Source of the DNA: Bacteroidota bacterium
Lineage (GTDB): Bacteria; Bacteroidota; Bacteroidia; Chitinophagales; UBA10324
Direction of reading: 5' to 3'
NCBI GenBank assembly: GCA_003455275.1
Contig: DMRR01000155.1
Span: 4,348-40,580, forward strand
Length of the DNA stretch: 36,233 bases
Positions within the stretch are counted from its first letter, which is position 1, and the number at the start of each line of letters is the position of its first letter. The notes below the pieces were generated by a model that saw only the letters and a program-made list of their open reading frames with translations, did no database searches and was not told where the DNA came from. Below are positions 17,180 to 25,349 of the stretch, piece by piece. Both the position numbers and the translations under genes were made by a program.

Positions 17180-18169
17180 ATGTTTTCTGAAAATATTGAA
17201 GAAAGAATTTTCGAACTGAAATCTGAAAATGATTTTCTTCAACTGGCGCTTGAAATATTTCAGGTGCAGGCGAGAGAAAATAATGTTTACAAAGAGTTTA
17301 TTGAATTACAGAAAGTGAATGTGGATGCAGTGAACTCATTGGAGAAAATTCCCTTTCTGCCGATTGAGTTTTTTAAGACACATGAAGTGGTGACCGGAAA
17401 TTTTTCTGCTGAAAAAATATTCAGCAGCAGTGGAACCACTTCTGAAAACAGAAGCAATCATTTTGTGAAATCACTTTCACTCTATGAAAAAAGTTTTCTT
17501 GAATCGTTCCGGAAATTTTTTGGTGAACCAAGTGAATTTGTTTTTCTCGCGCTGCTTCCATCTTACATTGAGCGAAATGATTCGTCGCTGATTTACATGA
17601 CGGAGAAGTTGATTCACCTCAGCAATGATTCGCGCTCAGGATTTTACCTCGAATCAAATTCAGAATTGCTCAACACTTTGCATGAACTGAATGCAGAAAA
17701 AAAGAAACACATTTTACTCGGAGTCACTTTTGCGTTACTTGATTTTCCTTTTCAGAAAAACGAAAACTATTTGCATACAATTATTATGGAAACCGGCGGG
17801 ATGAAAGGTAGAAGAAGGGAAATGATTCGTGAGGAAGTGCATCAATTGCTGAAGGAGAAAAGTGGCACTGAAAAAATTTATTCGGAATACGGAATGACTG
17901 AACTTCTTTCCCAGGCATATTCAAAAGGCGAAGGAAATTTTCTGACACCTCCGTGGATGAAAATTCTTATTCGCGAAGCGAATGATGTAAATGAAATTCT
18001 TGTGCAGAAACAAAGCGGAGCAATTAATGTGATTGACCTTGCAAACATTCATTCGTGCTGCTTCATTGCGACTTCTGATCTGGGGAAAATTAATTCCGAT
18101 GGAAGTTTTTCTGTTCTCGGAAGAATGGACAACTCGGATGTGCGTGGTTGTAATCTGATGATTGGATAA
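17180..18169 (+). CDS. LuxE/acyl-protein synthetase-like adenylate-forming protein
   Basis: About 329 residues related to the LuxE/acyl-protein synthetase family of adenylate-forming enzymes, which activate a carboxylic acid with ATP. Two nucleotide-site signatures are visible: SSSGTTSENRSN (about residue 80) and EYGMTELLSQAY (about residue 235). The C-terminal segment DLANIHSCCFIATSDLG and the ending GRMDNSDVRGCN resemble the hinge region of adenylating enzymes. I start at the ATG at 17180; a GTG at 17147 would lie inside the terminator stem and is unlikely. No LuxC/LuxD, carrier protein or lipid genes are adjacent, so the substrate is unknown. Convergent with the broken DinB-like gene. Confidence 0.75.
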   Translation: MFSENIEERIFELKSENDFLQLALEIFQVQARENNVYKEFIELQKVNVDAVNSLEKIPFLPIEFFKTHEVVTGNFSAEKIFSSSGTTSENRSNHFVKSLSLYEKSFLESFRKFFGEPSEFVFLALLPSYIERNDSSLIYMTEKLIHLSNDSRSGFYLESNSELLNTLHELNAEKKKHILLGVTFALLDFPFQKNENYLHTIIMETGGMKGRRREMIREEVHQLLKEKSGTEKIYSEYGMTELLSQAYSKGEGNFLTPPWMKILIREANDVNEILVQKQSGAINVIDLANIHSCCFIATSDLGKINSDGSFSVLGRMDNSDVRGCNLMIG

Positions 18170-18210
18170 TGTTGGGACGAGAGAGAGGGGCGAGTGTCGA
18201 GTGAAATACA

Positions 18211-18732
18211 TTACCACTCTCCTGCATAATCTAGTTTCTCTCCACAAGTTGATTTCAGATAATCATATTTCAATTTCGTTATTTGGCGGATGTGCAGGTA
18301 ATCATGCGCGAGCCAATTGGAGAGAAGCAATGATGCGCGCACAGCACCAACCTTTGGATGGATGTAAGCGTTTTCCCAATTTGGATTTTCAAGTGACCGA
18401 AGCCATGCAATAGAATTTTTTCTTTCAGCAAGAAATGCAAGGACGCGCTCTTCGAAATTCTGTTCCATGTATTTTCTTTCCGTAACCCACTCAGGCGGAT
18501 TGATTTTTATCCATTCAGCAGAAGGATTCTCTAAAGTTGATTATACACGCGCGCGAAAATCTTCGCGCTCTTCATCATAAAGATGACAAGCCGCTTCAAG
18601 CAGGCACCATTTCTCAGGAGATTGCCTGAACCGAATTTCATCTTCACTCAAATTGCTGAAGAGCGATTTGAAAACAGAACTGTTTTTCTCTAAAGAAGAG
18701 ATAATGTATTCGGATGAAAAATTTTCATTCAT
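18211..18732 (-). pseudogene. DinB-like protein gene interrupted by one in-frame TAA
   Basis: Two fragments of one DinB/YfiT-type four-helix protein lie in the same frame. The upstream part (ATG at 18730-18732) encodes MNENFSSEY through CHLYDEEREDFRARV and stops at a TAA at 18541-18543. After the stop the frame continues without another break through PPEWVTERKY, FLAERKNSIAWL and LLSNWLAHDYLHIRQI to a stop at 18211. All three His expected of the metal site (CHLYDEE, AHDYLH) are present, and total length (about 170 codons) fits a whole protein. One base change, such as an AAA Lys codon to TAA, explains the break. The ATG overlaps the aroA stop by four bases (ATGA), so it ends the aro operon. 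Recent nonsense mutation or sequence error cannot be separated here. Confidence 0.8.
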
Positions 18733-19946
18733 GATTTTGATACTTTTAAAAACTCTTCCCAAAAATGGGGGAAAGACTTATTCACCACATTTTCATTTTC
18801 TATTTCGACCGAAGGAAGAATTGAAGCAAGCGGAGCGAGTGACATAGCAATGCGATGATCATTGTAAGTTGATATTTGATGGTTGATAGTTGGTGGTTGG
18901 ATGCAACCCGATATAGAAAAAATATTTTTCGCTTGCTTCACTTTGCAACCAAGCTGCGAGAGAATTTTTTCAAACACATTTGCCCGCTCGCTTTCTTTTG
19001 AGTTAAGATGAGAGATGTTTTTGAATGTTGCTGATATTCCGCACGCAGCGCAGGTTACAACCAATGCAGGAAAAAGATCAGGTGTGTCCTTCAAATCAAA
19101 AATCAAATGTTGTTTGCTGTTCATGGGTGCATTCGTGGCAGAATTATTTTCGATGACAGCTCCTTTAGAATTAAAAGTTGTTTTCACTCCAAACGCTTCA
19201 AAGATTTCTGCAACGATGCTGTCGCCCTGCAATGAATTTTTTTTCAAACCACGAAGCAACAATTTGCTTTTTGGTTTCTGTGCAACGAGTTCGTAGAAAT
19301 AAGATGTCGCGCTCCAGTCAGCTTCCACTGAAAATTTTTTTTCTGAATAATTTCCTTTCGCAACACTTATAGTATTTCCATTCCATTTTACATCTCCTCC
19401 AAATTGTTGCATGAGTTGCATGGTCATTTCTATGTAAGGCATGCTCACTGTTTTTCCTTTCAGCGTGAGTTGCAATCCGTTTTTCATGCGCGGCGCAACA
19501 AGCAGCAATGCGGAAATGAACTGACTGCTTATGCTTGCATCAATAGAAATTTTTCCTCCGTCTAACTCTTTTCCTCGAATGGAAATAAAATTTTTCTTCG
19601 GCTGAATTTCAGCGCCGAGTTTTTTTAGTGCATCTATGAGAGGAATAAGCGGTCGCTCAAATAATCTTTTGTTTCCTGTTAACTTCCATTCGCCATTTGT
19701 GCAAGCGAGATAAGCGAGAAGAAAACGAAAAGTAGTTCCGCCTTCGCCGGCATCAATGGTGTTTGATTTCAGTTCGAGTGCGCGGATGAGATTTTGAGAA
19801 TCGTCCGAATCAGAAATATTTTTGATTTGAAATTTCTTTTCAGACAATGCTTGAATTATCAAAACACGATTGCTGATGCTTTTAGAGGAGGGAAGTTTTA
19901 TTTCTCCTGAAACGGGTTTTGCAATTTGAAGAAGAGTTAGTGACAC
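18729..19946 (-). CDS. aroA: 3-phosphoshikimate 1-carboxyvinyltransferase (EPSP synthase)
   Basis: Joins phosphoenolpyruvate to shikimate 3-phosphate in the sixth step of the shikimate pathway. At 405 residues it is slightly short but complete. Family motifs are LPSSKSISNRVLIIQAL (substrate-binding Lys and Ser near the N-terminus), DAGEGGTTFRFLLAY (the GTxxR motif) and TYNDHRIAMSLAPLA near the C-terminus. The start is a GTG at 19944-19946. aroB ends three bases upstream, and the broken DinB-like gene overlaps the stop by four bases, so the run is clearly one operon. Oddly, the stretch just before YNDHRIAM, including QPPTINHQIS, is encoded by a 7-bp tandem repeat (18862-18903). The catalytic motif itself is intact, so the enzyme is probably active. 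Confidence 0.96.
   Translation of the reverse strand: MSLTLLQIAKPVSGEIKLPSSKSISNRVLIIQALSEKKFQIKNISDSDDSQNLIRALELKSNTIDAGEGGTTFRFLLAYLACTNGEWKLTGNKRLFERPLIPLIDALKKLGAEIQPKKNFISIRGKELDGGKISIDASISSQFISALLLVAPRMKNGLQLTLKGKTVSMPYIEMTMQLMQQFGGDVKWNGNTISVAKGNYSEKKFSVEADWSATSYFYELVAQKPKSKLLLRGLKKNSLQGDSIVAEIFEAFGVKTTFNSKGAVIENNSATNAPMNSKQHLIFDLKDTPDLFPALVVTCAACGISATFKNISHLNSKESERANVFEKILSQLGCKVKQAKNIFSISGCIQPPTINHQISTYNDHRIAMSLAPLASILPSVEIENENVVNKSFPHFWEEFLKVSKS
18862..18903. repeat. 7-bp tandem repeat inside aroA
   Basis: Six consecutive 7-base units on the plus strand all start with TTG; the clearest pair is TTGATGG TTGATAG at 18876-18889. The block is 42 bases, an exact multiple of three, so the aroA frame is kept. 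It encodes roughly the 14 residues leading into the catalytic NDHRIAM motif. Confidence 0.7.
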
Positions 19947-19949
19947 AAA

Positions 19950-21008
19950 TCAACTTTTGATATACTCATTCAAACTTGCCTCAATCTTCTTTAGAGAAAC
20001 CTCATTCTCCCAATTTGCTTTCCCAATTTTTTCCAAGAGTGCCGGTTTCACTTTCCTGTTTTCGTTTTTCTTGTCGGAAGAAATGAAGGAGAGAATCTCC
20101 GGCAGCTCACTTTCGGAAAATTCCACGCGCGGGAAATTGATTTTCAGAAATTCAATTTCAGCGTGAAAGAAATTTTTCTTTTTGAAAACCTGCTCGCTCA
20201 ATCGCAACTCGCAAATCATTCCGGCGGCAACTGCCATGCCGTGCGGCACAGGGCGACCTTTCTCTAAGCAAAAACTTTCGAGCGCATGACCAACAGTGTG
20301 ACCGAGATTCAGTTGTTTGCGAATGCCGTGGTCTTTTAAATCCTTGTCCACAATTTTCAATTTGAATTTGATGGCGGAAGCAATCACATCTTCTGTATTT
20401 TCCTTCGAAGAAAAATGTTCAAGAAAATTTTTCCACCTTTTCTTTCCATCGAGCAGCGCCTGTTTTGCAATTTCGCCATAGGCGCTTTTCATTTCCAAAT
20501 CAGAAACACTCTTTAACCAACTCACTGAAATAAAAATTGCTTTCGGGTGAGCGAATGTTCCGAGTTGATTTTTCTTGAAACCGAAATCCACGCCGTTCTT
20601 TCCGCCAATAGCCGCATCGGTCATGGAAAGAAGTGTGGTGGGAACATTGATGAAATCAATTCCGCGCTTGAACACCGAAGCCGCGAATGCGCCGGTATCG
20701 CTCACCACTCCGCCGCCAAGATTTATGAGCAACGATTTTCTATCAGCAACGGGAAGCATTTTGTTCCAAACAGCAATAGCAGTTTCCAGCGTTTTGTTTT
20801 CCTCGCCTGCTTCAATGTTTATGTGAAAAAAAATTTTCAATCGTGTGAGCGCGAGAAATTCTTCCAGGCAAAATTCCTGTGTGTTGGAATCAGTGAGCAC
20901 AATCACTGAAGAATATTTTTTTTCTTTCAGAAAACTCCGCAGCGATTTCAGCTTCGCATCAATATGAACGGAATAAAATTTTCCTTTAATGACTTCGGAC
21001 TCTTTCAT
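19950..21008 (-). CDS. aroB: 3-dehydroquinate synthase
   Basis: Converts DAHP to 3-dehydroquinate, the second shikimate step, using NAD+ and a divalent metal. The 352 residues are full length. The NAD-binding region has LGGGVVSDTGAFAASVF, followed by RGIDFINVPTTLLSMTDAAIGGKNGVDFG. Metal ligands are visible as Glu in SAYGEIAKQALL, His in NLGHTVGHALES and His in VPHGMAVAAGM. The start at 21006-21008 (MKESEVIKG) lies within the end of the ABM-domain gene, a 23-base overlap, and aroA begins three bases after the stop. This points to translational coupling along the operon. Confidence 0.97.
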   Translation of the reverse strand: MKESEVIKGKFYSVHIDAKLKSLRSFLKEKKYSSVIVLTDSNTQEFCLEEFLALTRLKIFFHINIEAGEENKTLETAIAVWNKMLPVADRKSLLINLGGGVVSDTGAFAASVFKRGIDFINVPTTLLSMTDAAIGGKNGVDFGFKKNQLGTFAHPKAIFISVSWLKSVSDLEMKSAYGEIAKQALLDGKKRWKNFLEHFSSKENTEDVIASAIKFKLKIVDKDLKDHGIRKQLNLGHTVGHALESFCLEKGRPVPHGMAVAAGMICELRLSEQVFKKKNFFHAEIEFLKINFPRVEFSESELPEILSFISSDKKNENRKVKPALLEKIGKANWENEVSLKKIEASLNEYIKS

Positions 21009-21306
21009 GCACTTTAACTTGTTCTAAACTTTCGAGCGACCATGCTTCTGCTCCGCCTGAAAAATAAGAGCGCGTTTCACTCCAGATTGCTTTGAACAAT
21101 TCGCTGAAGCGATACTTGTTTAATGCAGCTTCGTCGCGCCAAATGCTGTATGTAAAAATTACATCGTGCGCGCCTGCTTCTTGTAGCAATTCAAGATGAA
21201 GGCATCCATCAAATGCAGCAATCTTATCCTTCGAGCGGTTGAAGAGCGCTCTGAAATCTCCAACGCACTCGGGGCGAAATTCCATTTTTACGATTCGAAC
21301 TATCAT
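20986..21306 (-). CDS. Antibiotic biosynthesis monooxygenase (ABM) domain protein
   Basis: A small protein of 106 residues with the ferredoxin-like ABM fold pattern: MIVRIVKMEFRPE, then CVGDFRALFNRSKDKI, FDGCLHLELLQEAG, DVIFTYSIWRDEAALNKYR and a C-terminal strand. Relatives act on small aromatic or quinone-like compounds or remove heme, but many have no known job, so no reaction is assigned. It overlaps the upstream SAM hydrolase gene by four bases (ATGA) and the downstream aroB by 23 bases, so it is made with the shikimate enzymes. Whether it works on a shikimate-derived compound is only a suggestion from context. Confidence 0.82.
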   Translation of the reverse strand: MIVRIVKMEFRPECVGDFRALFNRSKDKIAAFDGCLHLELLQEAGAHDVIFTYSIWRDEAALNKYRFSELFKAIWSETRSYFSGGAEAWSLESLEQVKVHERVRSH

Positions 21307-22070
21307 TTAAAATTTATTGTAACTGAGTCACCAACTTTTAATCCAAGCAAGCCCGCCATGTTTCCGTGATACATAAACATTTCAAGAAATCCTGCCGAGT
21401 TTACCAGCACCGAAATATTCCCCTCACTAACCGAAAAATAATTTTCCGCTAACCGTTCTATGTCATCATTCGTTTTGAAATGAACGACAAATCTTCTGTC
21501 CTTCCTCACATTTTCAAATTCATCTTTTCGGATATTCAGAATAACATTTTCAAAACGGTCAATGTGCGCTACATATCCTTTTATGAAATCAGGATTTAGT
21601 ATTGGACGAAAAGGCAGCAGTGTGTGAGGCTGCGAAAGAGGTTCTCCGATCTGGCTTAATATTTTTCCTGAAATAATTTCCCGGGCTGCATTTACATAAA
21701 TATCAGAAGCCGGCAGGGTTCCGGTAGAAGGTTCTTTCAATGCAAAATATTCCGGAAATGAATCAGAAAACGAAAGAGGAAAAATTCCATTATCTGGTCC
21801 AATGAAAAAATGATCCTTGTGTTTGAAAACTAAATGCTTTAAAGAGCGGTTGACTGATGTATCAACTCCAACAATGTGGATGGTGCCATCAGGAAAATGT
21901 GAGTAACTGCATTGCAGTACAAATGATGCCTGCTGCACATTAAAAGGAGTGATTTCGTGAGTAATGTCGATAATAGTTGCCTCCGGAATTGCTTTTAATA
22001 TTTCACCTTTCAACACCGCAACATAAAAATCTTTCGAGCCGAGGTCGGTGGTTAGTGATATAATGTTCAT
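21303..22070 (-). CDS. SAM hydrolase / SAM hydroxide adenosyltransferase (DUF62 family)
   Basis: A 255-residue protein of the fluorinase-related family that splits S-adenosylmethionine into adenosine and methionine using water. Family landmarks in order are ISLTTDLGSKDFYVAVLKG, ITHEITPFNVQQASF, DGTIHIVGVDTSVN, FIGPDNGIFPLSF, YVAHIDRFENVILNI and VNSAGFLEMFMYHGNMAGLLGLKVGD. It is first in a five-gene minus-strand operon with the ABM protein, aroB, aroA and the DinB-like gene, overlapping the next gene by four bases. Divergent from phoH across 50 bases, where the promoter must lie. True halogenases of this superfamily carry a different loop set, so hydrolase is the better call. Confidence 0.9.
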   Translation of the reverse strand: MNIISLTTDLGSKDFYVAVLKGEILKAIPEATIIDITHEITPFNVQQASFVLQCSYSHFPDGTIHIVGVDTSVNRSLKHLVFKHKDHFFIGPDNGIFPLSFSDSFPEYFALKEPSTGTLPASDIYVNAAREIISGKILSQIGEPLSQPHTLLPFRPILNPDFIKGYVAHIDRFENVILNIRKDEFENVRKDRRFVVHFKTNDDIERLAENYFSVSEGNISVLVNSAGFLEMFMYHGNMAGLLGLKVGDSVTINFK

Positions 22071-22120
22071 TGCCCGAATTGTAATTCTATATTTATCGCG
22101 CTAAAAATAATTTAAAAATT

Positions 22121-23098
22121 TTGACTGACTTAACTATCACGCTCGACAGCATTGACCCTGTCGAATTTCTCGGAGTAAATAATTCACGATTACAACTTTT
22201 AAAGCGCGCTTTTCCGAAACTGAAAATTGTATCGCGCGGTAATCAGTTAAAAGCTGAAGGAACCCAAAATGAATTGGAATCATTGCAGGACAAGGTAAAA
22301 GTTATGATGCAGTTTGTTGAAAAGTATGGACGAATCAGCGACAAAACCACTGAAGATGTTTTAAGCGATATGGATATCTCTGAACTGGATGCATTTAAAT
22401 TCTCAGAAGATGTAATTGTTTACGGAACCAATGGGACAGTTGTAAAAGCACGGACAACCAATCAGAAAAAAATGGTAAAGCTTTCTGAAGAGAATGATGT
22501 CGTATTCGCGATTGGTCCGGCCGGAACAGGAAAAACTTACACTGCAGTTGCATTAGCCGTTCGCGCATTGAAAAATAAACAGATCAAGAAAATTATTCTT
22601 ACCCGACCTGCTGTAGAAGCAGGAGAGAGTCTTGGTTTTCTTCCCGGCGATTTGAAAGAAAAAGTTGATCCTTATCTGCGTCCGTTATATGATGCACTCG
22701 ATGACATGATTCCCGCTGATAAACTGACTTACTATATTGCGAATCGTATCATTGAAATCGCTCCGCTTGCATTTATGCGCGGGCGAACGCTTGACAATGC
22801 TTACATACTTTTAGATGAAGCTCAAAACACAACCGATTCGCAGATAAAAATGCTGCTCACCCGTATTGGTCCAAGTGCAAAAGCAATTATCACTGGTGAT
22901 CTGACTCAGATTGACTTACCAAAACATCAGCGGAGCGGTTTATTCAAAGCGCTTGACATACTTCAGAATATTGAAGGCATCGGTGTGGTTTTTCTCAATG
23001 AGGGCGATGTGGTTCGTCATCGATTGGTGAAACAAATTATAAAAGCGTATGATAAGAGTGACGATGCTGCTGAAAAGAAATCAGAAGAGAAGAAATAA
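22121..23098 (+). CDS. phoH: PhoH family ATPase, TTG start
   Basis: A PhoH-like P-loop ATPase of 325 residues, a widespread cytoplasmic protein linked to RNA metabolism and phosphate stress. The N-terminal part ([30 protein letters not shown]) is the usual PhoH/YbeZ lead-in. Walker A is [11 protein letters not shown] at about residue 132, followed by [32 protein letters not shown] and Walker [13 protein letters not shown]. The C-terminus is rich in Lys, Glu and Asp. No ATG exists near the conserved start; TTG at 22121 is the best start. Relatives are often next to ybeY, but here a subtilase gene follows after 23 bases. Confidence 0.95.
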   Translation: MTDLTITLDSIDPVEFLGVNNSRLQLLKRAFPKLKIVSRGNQLKAEGTQNELESLQDKVKVMMQFVEKYGRISDKTTEDVLSDMDISELDAFKFSEDVIVYGTNGTVVKARTTNQKKMVKLSEENDVVFAIGPAGTGKTYTAVALAVRALKNKQIKKIILTRPAVEAGESLGFLPGDLKEKVDPYLRPLYDALDDMIPADKLTYYIANRIIEIAPLAFMRGRTLDNAYILLDEAQNTTDSQIKMLLTRIGPSAKAIITGDLTQIDLPKHQRSGLFKALDILQNIEGIGVVFLNEGDVVRHRLVKQIIKAYDKSDDAAEKKSEEKK

Positions 23099-23121
23099 TA
23101 ATAGGCAGCGCAGGTAAAGAC

Positions 23122-24813
23122 ATGAATTCAACTCTTCTTAAAAGATTATTTGCAATTGCAATTTTTCAATTTTCAATTTTCAATCTTTCAATCACTTCAG
23201 CGCAAACAACATTCTTTCACCGCTATACCGTGTATTTTACTGATAAGAATAACAATCCGTTTTCCGTTGCTCATCCTGAAGATTTCTTGTCTTCAAGATC
23301 CTTGTTAAGAAGATCAAACCAAAATATATCTGTTGATGCGCTTGATATACCGGTAACTCCGCAATATGTTGACAGTATCAGGAGCACCGGAGTACAAGTG
23401 CTTTACACTTCGCGCTGGCTGAATTGTGCTACCATATTTACTTTCGATTCACTGGCTTTACAGCATATCAGGGAGTTTCCGTTTGTTATCAAGATGGATA
23501 GCGTTGCTAACATTCACCCTTTGCCTCAAAATCAAAATTCAAATTCAGAACTTCTTCCTCTTAAAACTGAATGTATCAATAATTCTTATTATGGTTTGGG
23601 TGAAAAACAAATCACACAGGTACAAGGGCAGGTTCTTCATCAGCAAGGATTTAAGGGAGAAGGAATGCTGATTGCCTCGTTGGATGCAGGTTGGACAAAT
23701 AGTCAAGTGCTTCTGGTTTTTGATTCACTTAGAAATCGTGGCGGTATACTGACCACCAAAAATTTTGTAAACCCTGCTCAATCTGTTTATGGTTTTTCTA
23801 ATCACGGTTCGTCCACACTTTCTGCAATGGCATCCAACCTTCCCGGATTATTTGTAGGGACAGCACCAAATGCCGATTATGTTTTGTTGCTAAGCGAAGA
23901 GGCAGCCGGAGAACATCCCGTTGAAGAGTTAAACTGGGTTGCAGCTGCTGAATATGCAGACAGCATAGGCGCTGATATTATCACCAGCTCACTAGGCTAC
24001 AGTGTATTCGATACCGTATTTACCAATTCTGATACTACAGTATTTAATCACACTTATGCTGACATGAATGGCAACACAACTCCATGTTCAATCGCCGCTC
24101 ATATTGCTTCACAAAAGGGAATGATCGTATGCAACAGTGCTGGAAATAGTGGCGGAGATGCATGGCATTACATCACTGCTCCCTCTGATGCTGAAGATAT
24201 TTTGTGTGTAGGCGCAGTAGACAGCAATAGTGTTTATGCTCCTTTTAGCGGCCATGGTCCTTCTGCCGATGAGAGAGTGAAGCCGGATATTATGGGAAGA
24301 GGTGCATGGACCTATGTTGTGAATGCCAACACCGGGGTGGTAAGTATGAGTAACGGAACTTCTTTTAGTTGTCCGCTCATTGCAGGTTTGGTTGCCTGTT
24401 TGTGGCAGGCACATCCTGGAAAAACAAACCTTGAAATTATAGATGCGGTTCGCATGAGTGGAAGCACATATGATTCGCCTAACGATTCAATGGGATATGG
24501 GCTGGCTAATTTCGCTTATGCTGATTTGCTGCTTGGCAATTTCAATAAGCAAAGTTTAGATAATGACTGGCTTAAAATATATCCTTCACCATTCGATGAT
24601 GTGTTGAATTTAAATGTGAATGTTACGGCAACACAGAATGCGAGATTTGATTTCACTGATGTTACAGGAAGAACAATACTTACGATATGTACCGAAGTAT
24701 ATCCTGGCTTTAATCACATAATTCTATCCACACAAAATCTTGCCGCCGGAATTTATTTCATGCGCGCTACAGCCAATGATGTTTCAGTTTTTGAAAAGGT
24801 AGTGAAGCAATAA
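23122..24813 (+). CDS. Secreted subtilisin-like (S8) serine protease with T9SS type A sorting domain
   Basis: An exported protease of 563 residues. A signal peptide (about 1-28) is followed by a propeptide-like region and the S8 catalytic domain (about 170-470). The catalytic triad is visible: Asp188 in ASLDAGW, His228 in SNHGSST and Ser414 in NGTSFSCPLIAG, with the oxyanion Asn in NSAGNSGGDAW. The last 80 or so residues (LKIYPSPFDDVLNLN, NLAAGIYFMRA, VFEKVVKQ) match a T9SS type A sorting domain, so secretion through the type IX system is expected. The signal-peptide core is encoded by a 7-bp tandem repeat (23149-23183). It follows phoH by 23 bases. Substrate unknown. Confidence 0.93.
   Translation: MNSTLLKRLFAIAIFQFSIFNLSITSAQTTFFHRYTVYFTDKNNNPFSVAHPEDFLSSRSLLRRSNQNISVDALDIPVTPQYVDSIRSTGVQVLYTSRWLNCATIFTFDSLALQHIREFPFVIKMDSVANIHPLPQNQNSNSELLPLKTECINNSYYGLGEKQITQVQGQVLHQQGFKGEGMLIASLDAGWTNSQVLLVFDSLRNRGGILTTKNFVNPAQSVYGFSNHGSSTLSAMASNLPGLFVGTAPNADYVLLLSEEAAGEHPVEELNWVAAAEYADSIGADIITSSLGYSVFDTVFTNSDTTVFNHTYADMNGNTTPCSIAAHIASQKGMIVCNSAGNSGGDAWHYITAPSDAEDILCVGAVDSNSVYAPFSGHGPSADERVKPDIMGRGAWTYVVNANTGVVSMSNGTSFSCPLIAGLVACLWQAHPGKTNLEIIDAVRMSGSTYDSPNDSMGYGLANFAYADLLLGNFNKQSLDNDWLKIYPSPFDDVLNLNVNVTATQNARFDFTDVTGRTILTICTEVYPGFNHIILSTQNLAAGIYFMRATANDVSVFEKVVKQ
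23149..23183. repeat. 7-bp tandem repeat encoding the subtilase signal-peptide core
   Basis: Five 7-base units run in tandem, the last three identical (TTTTCAA at 23163, 23170 and 23177). Because seven is not a multiple of three, successive units are read in different frames and give a Phe/Ile-rich hydrophobic peptide (FAIAIFQFSIFN), the signal-peptide core. Confidence 0.65.
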
Positions 24814-24887
24814 AGTTAGCAAAATGAATATTGAGTTTGTTATTCATCTATCTATTTTCGCCTCAGAAAAATTTATTTAACTAGCTA

Positions 24888-25304
24888 ATGAAAAAAGTTC
24901 ACATCGTTGGTCTCGGAATGATTGCAGTTGCAATCGGAATAATTGTAAGCATGGCGAGTGACTACAGCACTTATGAAACCTTTACTTCTGAAAAAGTAAA
25001 GGCCGGCCGTGAGTGCCAGGTAGTTGGAACCTTAGTGAAAGAAAAACCAATGGAGTATGATGCGGCAAAGGATGCCAACTACTTTTCATTTTATATGAAA
25101 GACAAAAGCGGAAACGAATCAAAAGTTATTTTTCATGGAAGTAAACCACAGGATTTTGATCGCAGTGAATCAATAGTTCTGACAGGTAAACTTAATGGGG
25201 ATGCTTTTGAAGCAAATCATATTCTTATGAAATGCCCTTCAAAATATAAGAACGACAAACTGGATATAAACGGATATCAGGAAGTTTCGGCAACAAAGAG
25301 TTAA
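24888..25304 (+). CDS. ccmE: Cytochrome c maturation heme chaperone CcmE, CxxxY variant
   Basis: A membrane-anchored heme carrier of 138 residues that takes heme from CcmC and delivers it to the CcmF-type ligase. One N-terminal transmembrane segment (VGLGMIAVAIGIIVSMA) precedes an OB-fold domain (ECQVVGTLVKE, FYMKDKSGNESKVIFHG, SIVLTGKLNGDAFEA). The heme-attachment motif is normally HxxxY; here it reads ILMKCPSKY, with Cys116 in place of His and Tyr120 kept. Such CxxxY forms are known from archaea and some bacteria, so this is a variant rather than a damaged gene. ccmF follows after 45 bases; ccmA-D, ccmG and ccmH are not in the window. Confidence 0.93.
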   Translation: MKKVHIVGLGMIAVAIGIIVSMASDYSTYETFTSEKVKAGRECQVVGTLVKEKPMEYDAAKDANYFSFYMKDKSGNESKVIFHGSKPQDFDRSESIVLTGKLNGDAFEANHILMKCPSKYKNDKLDINGYQEVSATKS

Positions 25305-25349
25305 GTGTTGCCAATTGAATAAAGCGAACTGAATACATTCGCGCCATCA

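Noticed and set aside
18175..18202. GAG/CGAG-rich stretch after the LuxE-like gene that might be another 7-bp repeat
   Set aside because: Only two units (GGGCGAG, TGTCGAG) hold the period clearly; the rest is purine-rich low complexity.
22088..22095. TATATTTA as a possible -7 promoter element for phoH
   Set aside because: One mismatch to TAnnTTTG and the nearest upstream TTG (22070) gives a spacer of only 15 bases, too short to be convincing.
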